Assembly: GCA_021784995.1 (NCBI GenBank)
Contig: JAJYHA010000299.1
Coordinates: 1 to 5,598 of the forward strand
From: Myxococcales bacterium
GTDB taxonomy: Bacteria > Myxococcota > Myxococcia > Myxococcales > Anaeromyxobacteraceae
DNA: 5,598 nucleotides
Reading direction: 5' to 3'
Under the pieces are notes generated by a model. That model saw only the letters and a list, made by a program, of their open reading frames with translations, searched no databases and had not been told where the DNA came from. Below, one piece after another: positions 1 to 4,879 of this stretch; the stretch's first letter is position 1; each line of letters starts with the position of its first letter. Position numbers and translations under genes: made by a program.

Positions 1-816
1 TCTCCGCGCCACCACGTCCGCCGACCGGGTGTCGTAGTAGTTCTCCACCAGGATCGCCTTCACGCCCTCCGCCCGCACGATGCGCACGATGTCGGCCAGG
101 TGGGACGGCGGCGGCGGGACGCCCGGCTTCGGCTCGAGGTAGCCGGCGGCGCGCAGCCCCGTCCAGTCCAGGAGGTAGCTCATGGTCTGGTGCTGCGCCA
201 CGATCGGCCGTCCGCGGAACGGCGCCAGCTCCGCCCTCCAGCGGACCAGGTCCGCGTCGAGCCGCCGCCGGAGATCGGCGTCCCGGCGCGCGTACCCGGC
301 CGCGTGCGCGGGATCGAGCTCGCCGAGGCGGACCGCCATGCCGTGCGCCACGTCGAGCGCGGCCCGCGGATCGTCCATGAAGTGCGGGTTCCCGGCCGGG
401 TGGAGGTCGCCCATGCTGCGATCCACGGGGCCGGTCGGGACGTCGAGGACGTGGACGAACCGGGAGGCCGTGAGGCGCCTGGGGCCGGTGGGCTGGATCT
501 CGGGGTTCCGCGACTGGTTCACGAGCGGCGGCAGCCAGCCGATCTCGAGGTCCAGCCCCACGTCCACGAGCAGGTCGGCCTGGCGCAGGCGCACCGCCAG
601 GGTCGGGTTGGGATCCACGAAGTGCGGGTCCTGGATGCCGCGCGAGAGGCTCTCGACCGACACGTCGTCCCCGCCCACCTCCCGGACGAGGGCGGCGAGC
701 CCCTCGGTGGTGGTGACCACCTTGAGCCTGGCGTGCGCAGGCAGGGGAGCCGCCAGCGCAGCGAGGACCACCAGGGCGGGGAGCCACGAGGGCAGGCGCT
801 TCGAGATGCGATCCAT
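1..816 (-). CDS. Metal (Zn/Mn-type) ABC transporter substrate-binding protein, 3'-truncated by window edge
   Basis: This is the periplasmic receptor of an ABC importer for a divalent metal, probably zinc or manganese (TroA/ZnuA superfamily, cluster A-I). The ATG at 816 opens a frame with no stop, giving 272 residues before the window ends. Residues 1-29 form a Sec signal peptide: basic start (K6, R7), hydrophobic core, and an AHA cleavage site before R30. There is no lipobox Cys. The mature protein starts with the typical LKVVTT strand. The expected metal ligands are visible: H65 in DPHFVDPNP, H145 in GNPHFMDDP and H209 in VAQHQTMSYLL. The fourth, usually Asp, would lie past the edge. VENYYDTRSAD near residue 258 is typical of the family. 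No His-rich loop is present, unlike classical ZnuA. GGGAGGA at 828-834 lies 11 bases before the start and overlaps the stop of the upstream barrel gene, so the two are probably co-transcribed. Family assignment is firm; the metal is not. Confidence 0.88.
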   Translation of the reverse strand, partial: MDRISKRLPSWLPALVVLAALAAPLPAHARLKVVTTTEGLAALVREVGGDDVSVESLSRGIQDPHFVDPNPTLAVRLRQADLLVDVGLDLEIGWLPPLVNQSRNPEIQPTGPRRLTASRFVHVLDVPTGPVDRSMGDLHPAGNPHFMDDPRAALDVAHGMAVRLGELDPAHAAGYARRDADLRRRLDADLVRWRAELAPFRGRPIVAQHQTMSYLLDWTGLRAAGYLEPKPGVPPPPSHLADIVRIVRAEGVKAILVENYYDTRSADVVARR

Positions 817-833
817 GGTGCCGGGCGTCCTCC

Positions 834-2114
834 CTAGAACGGGTGTGCGCCGTGCGCACCGATGACGAACTCGAGGTGCAGCAGCACCTCCAGGCCGTCG
901 TGGCCGCCCGGAAGGCGGTCCCACGCCACCTGCGCGCGCAAGCGCTGGAACTCGGAGGGGAACCAGGTGGCGAGCGCGCCGTACCGCTGCTCCGTCCCGC
1001 TCCCCGCGGGCATGTCCGTCGTGCCCGGCGTCACCGCCGGCGCGGCCTCCGCGCGCAGCCCGAAGGCGCGGTACGGGCCGTCGCGGTAGACGGCCTGCAG
1101 GTAGCCCCCGGCGCGGGTGGCGGCGTCGGGGGTACCGGTCAGGCGCCGCGCGAACAGCTCCCCCTGGACGACCAGGTAGGAGCGCGCCTCCGGCGGGCGG
1201 ATCTTCACGAAGAGATCCGCGCCGCCGAGCTCGTCGCTGGCGCCGGCCAGCGGCTCCTCGACGCGGCCCGCCGAGACACCGAGCCCCACCGTCGCGCCGG
1301 TCGCGACGTCGAAGTACTGCTGGAGGCGCGCGAGCAGCGTGCGTCGATCCTCGGTCACGAACCCGGGGTTCGTGGTCTGGCCGACCAGGTGCAGCTCGGC
1401 GTACCAGGGCAGCGGGGCCAGCCAGGCCACGTCGACGCCCGGGCCCTGGAGCTGATCCACGGAGAGGAGCCGGTCCATGGCCAGCGGGGCGTCCACGAAG
1501 TCCCACACGTGCGGGTGCTGCTGGTTGAGCCGCCCGAAGGGCGAGAAGAACTTCCCGGCGCGCACCTGGAGCCCGGCCGGAAGGGTCAGCGTCGTGAGGT
1601 ACGCCTCCTCCACGTTGACGCCCCCGGGCACGAAGGCGATGAAGATGTCGGCCCGGGCGTAGGGGTCGATGACCGACTGGAGCCCCAGCTCCAGCTCCTG
1701 GAAGATGGGCGTCAGCTCGTGCGGCGCGCCGTACGGCCCGCTCCGCGGCGAGAAGTGCCCGACGTTCATGGTGTCGTACGCGCCGGCGAAGTCGCCCACC
1801 GCCGAGACGTCCGGCAGCATGAGGAGCCGCGCCAGCGGGTTGCCTCCCGCCGTCCCCTGCACCTGGGTCGGCTCCGGCGCCGCCTGCGGCGGGGTCGCAG
1901 CACCTCCGGCCGAGGCCGCCGGAGCGCCCTTCCCGCCCCCGAGCTCACGGGCGATCTCCTCCTCCAGCTTCCGGTCGTCCTCCTCGCTGGCAGGGCGCGG
2001 CGCCGCCGGGCCGACAGCGGGCGCGACGACCGCTCCCGCCTCCGTGCCCACGCCCGGCGCGCCTGCCGCGGGGAGGGCCGCGAGGAGCAACAGCGACGGA
2101 AGGAGCCAGCGCAT
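834..2114 (-). CDS. Predicted outer-membrane beta-barrel protein linked to metal uptake
   Basis: This 426-residue protein is probably an outer-membrane porin-like barrel. The frame is open upstream to 2450, but I place the start at 2114 because MRWLLPSLLLLAALPAAGA is a clean signal peptide and GAGGAAG (2121-2127) sits six bases before it. After cleavage near residues 17-19 comes an Ala/Pro/Gly-rich linker with a short charged helix (EEDDRKLEEEIAREL, 44-58). A conserved-looking block follows: LPDVSAVGDFAGAYD (100-114), QELELGLQSVIDPYARADIF (139-158), VEEAYLTTLTLPAGLQVRAG (168-187), FGRLNQQHPH (193-202) and QGPGVDV (223-229). The remainder alternates amphipathic strands and turns, ending in EVLLHLEFVIGAHGAHPF with a terminal Phe, as in BAM substrates. 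From memory, relatives are often labelled 'zinc-regulated TonB-dependent receptor', but no TonB box or plug domain is visible and the length is too small for one. The metal-receptor gene begins 17 bases downstream, which suggests a role in metal passage across the outer membrane. That role is inference. Confidence 0.75.
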   Translation of the reverse strand: MRWLLPSLLLLAALPAAGAPGVGTEAGAVVAPAVGPAAPRPASEEDDRKLEEEIARELGGGKGAPAASAGGAATPPQAAPEPTQVQGTAGGNPLARLLMLPDVSAVGDFAGAYDTMNVGHFSPRSGPYGAPHELTPIFQELELGLQSVIDPYARADIFIAFVPGGVNVEEAYLTTLTLPAGLQVRAGKFFSPFGRLNQQHPHVWDFVDAPLAMDRLLSVDQLQGPGVDVAWLAPLPWYAELHLVGQTTNPGFVTEDRRTLLARLQQYFDVATGATVGLGVSAGRVEEPLAGASDELGGADLFVKIRPPEARSYLVVQGELFARRLTGTPDAATRAGGYLQAVYRDGPYRAFGLRAEAAPAVTPGTTDMPAGSGTEQRYGALATWFPSEFQRLRAQVAWDRLPGGHDGLEVLLHLEFVIGAHGAHPF

Positions 2115-2120
2115 CCGCGT

Positions 2121-2127
2121 CTTCCTC
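2121..2127 (-). promoter_or_regulatory. Ribosome binding site that fixes the barrel gene start
   Basis: GAGGAAG on the minus strand is six bases upstream of the ATG at 2114. It supports that start over the in-frame ATG at 2450, which would add 112 Arg-rich residues with no export signal and would overlap the lipid-carrier gene. Confidence 0.7.
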
Positions 2128-2207
2128 GATGACGAGCGGCCTCTTGTCAAGCGCGGCCGCGCGAAGGCCCCGTCGTGGCCCAGGCACGGCGTGCGCCGGC
2201 AACGCCG

Positions 2208-2224
2208 CGGGCGCGGCGCGCCCG
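2208..2224 (-). terminator. G+C hairpin after the SCP2 gene, weak terminator candidate
   Basis: Downstream of the SCP2 stop, the minus strand carries CGGGCGC-GCC-GCGCCCG, a perfect 7-bp stem with a 3-base loop. It lies about 20 bases past the stop codon. No run of T follows (the next bases are CGGCGTTGCC), so it lacks half of an intrinsic terminator. In DNA this G+C-rich such stems also arise by chance. It could instead be a pause site or protect the 3' end of the message. The same 130-base gap also holds a 12-bp palindrome, GCGCGGCCGCGC, at 2151-2162, and no recognisable promoter. Confidence 0.2.
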
Positions 2225-2245
2225 GGCCGCCACCGAGCCCAGCGC

Positions 2246-2578
2246 TCAGCCCAGGATCTGCTGCAGCTTCATGGCGAGCCCCATGTCGCCCTGGATCCTG
2301 AGCTTGCCCGACATGAAGGCCATCTGCGCGTTCAGCTTGCCGTTCACGATGTTGAGGAAGTCGTCGTCCGTCGCGTTGACGGTGCAGGTCGCCGCGGCCG
2401 AACCGCCGGCGCTGACGCTCCCGCCCGGCTTCGTGCAGTCCACGGTCCACTGACCGCCGTTCGGGCCCGAGATGTTGAACTGGTAGACGGCGTTGATCTT
2501 CGAGACGACGTCGGGCTTCGAGCGGAGCCGCTCGGGCATCTGCCGGTCGAAGATCTCCTTCACGCTCTCAGCGGCCAT
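2246..2578 (-). CDS. SCP2 sterol-binding domain protein (small lipid carrier)
   Basis: This 110-residue protein is a single SCP2 (sterol carrier protein 2) domain, the usual size of free-standing bacterial members. The family binds sterols, fatty acids or acyl-CoAs in a hydrophobic tunnel; the ligand here is unknown. An N-terminal helix (SVKEIFDRQMPERLRSKPDV) is followed by strands (AVYQFNISGPNGGQWTVDC, ATCTVNATDDDFLNIVNGKL), the FMSGKLRIQGDMG turn, and a closing helix (LAMKLQQIL) that lines the tunnel in known structures. DDDFLNIVNGKLN and SGKLRIQGDMGLAMKL are close to the family consensus. There is no signal peptide, so it should be cytoplasmic. The ATG is supported by AGGAGG at 2583-2588, four bases upstream. 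Cys48 and Cys65 fall on neighbouring strands. It follows an acyl-CoA synthetase and a receiver protein on the same strand, which fits a role in lipid handling. Confidence 0.9.
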   Translation of the reverse strand: MAAESVKEIFDRQMPERLRSKPDVVSKINAVYQFNISGPNGGQWTVDCTKPGGSVSAGGSAAATCTVNATDDDFLNIVNGKLNAQMAFMSGKLRIQGDMGLAMKLQQILG

Positions 2579-2582
2579 GGTC

Positions 2583-2588
2583 CCTCCT
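2583..2588 (-). promoter_or_regulatory. Ribosome binding site of the SCP2 gene
   Basis: AGGAGG on the minus strand is four bases before the ATG at 2578 and is a near-perfect Shine-Dalgarno sequence. It lies only four bases beyond the inverted repeat at 2593-2610, so a protein bound to that repeat could also cover the translation start region in DNA. Confidence 0.75.
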
Positions 2589-2592
2589 GCCC

Positions 2593-2610
2593 GTTGACTG
2601 AAGAATCAAC
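2593..2610. promoter_or_regulatory. Operator-like inverted repeat upstream of the SCP2 gene
   Basis: The plus strand reads GTTGACT-GAAG-AATCAAC. The two 7-base arms pair at six of seven positions around a 4-base centre, giving an 18-bp imperfect palindrome. It lies 14 bases before the SCP2 ATG and within the most AT-rich patch of the whole window (about 2593-2622). The size and TTGACT-type half-site resemble operators of TetR-family repressors, many of which control lipid genes, but the regulator is not in this window. It does not match the FNR box, whose TTGA and TCAA are six bases apart; here they are eight apart. A promoter for the SCP2 gene probably overlaps this patch, though I could not settle on -35 and -10 boxes. 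Confidence 0.4.
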
Positions 2611-2639
2611 AGGCAAACTATGGCCCGCCCGCCGGCGTG

Positions 2640-3014
2640 TCAACGGGGGAGCAGCCGGCGGAGCGCCGCGACCAGCGCGTCGGGATCGACCGGCTTCACG
2701 AGCAGGCGGTCGATCTCCTTCCCCTCGGCGCGCGCGAGGTCCGCCCGGGCCGAGTAGCCCGTGACCACCAGCACGGGCAGGGTGACGTCGAGCGCCTTGG
2801 CCGCCTGCGCCACCTCGAGCCCACCGACTCCCGGCATGCCCACGTCCGTGACGACGGCGTCCGGGCGCCGCTCGGCCAGCGCCCGGAGCGCCTCCTCCCC
2901 GCTCCCCACGCCCCGGACGGCGAAGCCGGCCGCCTCCAGTACCTCGGCCATGAGCTCCCGGCTGTCCTCGTCGTCCTCCACCAGGAGCACCGTTCCGGCG
3001 AGCTGGATGGGCAT
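2640..3014 (-). CDS. Receiver-only response regulator
   Basis: This 124-residue protein is a single CheY-like receiver domain with no output domain; it ends right after the last helix (ALRRLLPR). All phosphotransfer residues are visible. The acidic metal-binding group is E13-D14-D15 in LLVEDDEDS, the phosphate acceptor is D57 in VVTDVGMPG, the switch Thr is T85 in VLVVTGYS, and the conserved Lys is K107 in LLVKPVDP. It should therefore accept phosphate from a histidine kinase, but no kinase is in the window. The frame is open far upstream, through the synthetase gene in another frame. I chose the ATG at 3014 because the receiver fold begins there (MPIQLAGTVLLVEDD) and it lies 14 bases after the synthetase stop. 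The Shine-Dalgarno is weak (GGCAGG), so translation may be coupled to the upstream gene. Its target is unknown; lipid metabolism is a guess from position. Confidence 0.93.
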   Translation of the reverse strand: MPIQLAGTVLLVEDDEDSRELMAEVLEAAGFAVRGVGSGEEALRALAERRPDAVVTDVGMPGVGGLEVAQAAKALDVTLPVLVVTGYSARADLARAEGKEIDRLLVKPVDPDALVAALRRLLPR

Positions 3015-3028
3015 CGCGCGCGCCTGCC

Positions 3029-4843
3029 TCACTCCACGTAGAAGGCGTCGAGGATCGCGCGGTACTTCTGGGAGCAGAACTTCCGCTTCACCTTCAGCGT
3101 CGGCGTCAGCTCCCCCGCCTCCTGGGTGAAGTCCCGCTCCAGCACCGCGAACCTCTTGATGCTGGAGTAGGAGGCCTGCTTCGCGTTGAGCGCGTCCACC
3201 GCCCGCTGGACGCGCTCCAGGACGCGCGGGTCCTCGTGCAGCCTCGGACCGAGCGCCACCTTGCCGTCCTGCGCCCACTTGCGGACGTTCTCCTCGTTGA
3301 GGGTGACGAGCGCGGTGAGGAACTTGCGCCGGTCGCCGTGCACCATCACCTGCGAGATGAACGGATCCGTCTTCAGCTCGTTCTCCAGGTTCTGCGGCGC
3401 GACGTTCTTCCCGCCGGCGGTGACGATGATGTCCTTCTTGCGGTCGGTGATCCGGAGGAAGCCCTCGGCGTCCACGTCGCCGATGTCCCCCGTGGCGAGC
3501 CACCCGTCCTTCAGCACCTCGGCCGTGGCCTCGGGGTTCCGGTAGTACGCCTTCATCACCCCCGGGCCCTTGATCAGGATCTCCCCGTCGGGCGCGATGC
3601 GCACCTCGGTGCCGGGCATGGGCGGCCCGACCGTGCCGATCTTCACCTTGCCCGGGCGGTTCACGAAGGTGCCGGCCGAGGACTCCGTCAGGCCGTAGCC
3701 CTCGCAGATCTCGAACCCCACCAGCCGGAAGAACCAGGCGATCTTGACGGAGAGCGGCGCGCCTCCCGAGATGAAGACGCGCATGCGGCCGCCGAAGAGC
3801 TGCCGCATCTGCGCGCCGATCTTGGGGAAGACGAGCCTCTTCCCGAGCGCCAGCTTCCAGCCGCCGCCCTCCGCGCCGCGCTCGCGCGCCTCCACGAACG
3901 CGTCGAGGCCCTCCATCGCGAGCTTGAAGAGCCTGCCCTTGAGCCCGGGCGCCGCCAGGCCCTTCGCCACCACGGCGTTGTAGGCCTTCTCGAAGATGCG
4001 CGGCACCGACGCCATGAGGGTCGGCCGGACCTCGCCGGCGTTCTGGATGATCCGGTCGAGCGACTCGACGCAGGCCACCACCGAGCCGACGCCGAACCAG
4101 GCGGCCTGGTTCACCTTGGCGAAGGAGTGCGCCATGGGCAGGAAGGAGAGCGCGATGTCGTCCGGGGCCATGATGCCGATCTCGGCGCTGGCGCGCGCCT
4201 CGTACACCCAGTTCCCGTGCGTCAGCACCACGCCCTTGGGGTTGCCGGTGGTCCCCGACGTGTAGATGAACGACGCGGCGTCGTCGGAGGAGAGCGAGGC
4301 GAGCCGCGCCGCGTGCGCCTCTGGGTGGCCGGTGCGCCACTCCGCGCCGCGCTGCTCCAGCGCGGCCAGCGTGGTCTCGAAGGCGTCGGCCGGCGTCCCC
4401 GTGAACCGGATGACGCCCTGGAGGAGCGGCAGGCGGTCGCGCACCTCGCGGATCTTGGCGACCTGCGCGTCGGTGTCGCAGAAGACGTACTTCACGCCCG
4501 CGTCCTCGAGGATGTAGTGGCACTCCGGCGGCCGGTTGGACTGGTAGATCGGCACCGTCACCGCCGCGGCGCCCATGATCCCCAGGTCGGCCAGGCTCCA
4601 CTCGAGGGACGTCTCCCCGATGATCGAGACGCGGTCGCCCCTCGCCACGCCCAGCGCCGCCAGCCCGTCGCTGACGTCGCGCGCGCGCCGGCCCATCTCC
4701 GTCCAGCTGATCTCGACCCAGCGCCCGTCGCGCTTCTGCGTGCCCGCCAGGCTGCTGCCGCGCCGCGCCACCGTGGCCTCGAACACCTCCACCAGGCTGC
4801 GCGCCTCCCCGGCACCGCGGTCGAGTTGCTCACGAGCGATCAT
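3029..4843 (-). CDS. Long-chain acyl-CoA synthetase (AMP-forming fatty acid-CoA ligase)
   Basis: This 604-residue enzyme activates fatty acids with ATP to an acyl-AMP and then to acyl-CoA, feeding beta-oxidation or lipid synthesis. Length and motifs fit the FAA1-like branch of the ANL superfamily rather than the shorter E. coli FadD. Visible motifs are: the ATP-binding loop YTSGTTGNPKG at 194-204; FLPMAHSF at 234-241, of the fatty-acid gate region; EGYGLTESSA at 381-390, the adenine-binding motif; TGDIGDVDAEGFLRITDRKKD at 451-471, with D453 for ribose and R468 at the domain hinge; GGKNVAP at 477-483; and TPTLKVKR at 580-587, carrying the C-terminal catalytic Lys (K584 or K586). There is no signal peptide, so it is cytoplasmic or peripherally membrane-bound. 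The ATG at 4843 has GGAGGAGG (4848-4855) four bases upstream. The receiver gene follows after 14 bases, and the TPR gene ends 36 bases upstream. No residue loss or frameshift was seen. Chain-length preference cannot be read from sequence. Confidence 0.95.
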   Translation of the reverse strand: MIAREQLDRGAGEARSLVEVFEATVARRGSSLAGTQKRDGRWVEISWTEMGRRARDVSDGLAALGVARGDRVSIIGETSLEWSLADLGIMGAAAVTVPIYQSNRPPECHYILEDAGVKYVFCDTDAQVAKIREVRDRLPLLQGVIRFTGTPADAFETTLAALEQRGAEWRTGHPEAHAARLASLSSDDAASFIYTSGTTGNPKGVVLTHGNWVYEARASAEIGIMAPDDIALSFLPMAHSFAKVNQAAWFGVGSVVACVESLDRIIQNAGEVRPTLMASVPRIFEKAYNAVVAKGLAAPGLKGRLFKLAMEGLDAFVEARERGAEGGGWKLALGKRLVFPKIGAQMRQLFGGRMRVFISGGAPLSVKIAWFFRLVGFEICEGYGLTESSAGTFVNRPGKVKIGTVGPPMPGTEVRIAPDGEILIKGPGVMKAYYRNPEATAEVLKDGWLATGDIGDVDAEGFLRITDRKKDIIVTAGGKNVAPQNLENELKTDPFISQVMVHGDRRKFLTALVTLNEENVRKWAQDGKVALGPRLHEDPRVLERVQRAVDALNAKQASYSSIKRFAVLERDFTQEAGELTPTLKVKRKFCSQKYRAILDAFYVE

Positions 4844-4847
4844 GTGG

Positions 4848-4855
4848 CCTCCTCC
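4848..4855 (-). promoter_or_regulatory. Strong ribosome binding site of the acyl-CoA synthetase gene
   Basis: GGAGGAGG on the minus strand lies four bases before the ATG at 4843. It is the strongest Shine-Dalgarno in the window. The 36-base gap to the TPR gene stop has no room for a convincing separate promoter plus leader, so co-transcription with the TPR gene is likely. Confidence 0.75.
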
Positions 4856-4879
4856 GGTTCTGCGGGCCCGCCCTCTGCG

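Noticed and set aside
843..857. GTGCGC/GCGCAC inverted repeat near the barrel stop as a terminator
   Set aside because: It lies within the coding sequence, comes from the repeated Gly-Ala-His codons, has no T-run, and the next gene starts within 30 bases.
100..865. Two overlapping plus-strand open frames opposite the metal receptor gene
   Set aside because: Both are low-complexity shadows. The minus strand gives a signal peptide and three expected metal-ligand His motifs in one continuous frame.
843..2132. Plus-strand open frame of 429 codons opposite the barrel gene
   Set aside because: Arg/Ala/Glu-rich antisense shadow without recognisable motifs. The minus strand here encodes a protein with a signal peptide and family-like blocks.
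2145..2150. TTGACA (minus strand), a perfect -35 hexamer upstream of the barrel gene
   Set aside because: At the correct spacing the -10 position falls on GAGGAA, which is the ribosome binding site, and no TATAAT-like box is present. It is probably chance.
2115..2245. Zur- or Fur-type metal box before the barrel gene
   Set aside because: I looked for an AT-centred palindrome of the Zur/Fur kind and found none. The gap is almost entirely G+C, with only the 12-bp palindrome at 2151-2162.
2115..2450. 112-residue N-terminal extension of the barrel gene
   Set aside because: It is Arg-rich, overlaps the SCP2 gene in another frame, and would bury the signal peptide. The ATG at 2114 has a well-placed ribosome binding site.
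2594..2624. Plus-strand promoter TTGACT ... TATGGC in the gap before the SCP2 gene
   Set aside because: The spacer would be 19 bases, the -10 is poor, and no plus-strand gene follows. The TTGACT is better explained as one arm of the inverted repeat.
3015..4601. Upstream extension of the receiver frame across the synthetase gene
   Set aside because: The extra residues are Arg/Gly/Ala-rich low complexity and lie in a different frame of a certain acyl-CoA synthetase. The receiver fold starts exactly at the ATG at 3014.
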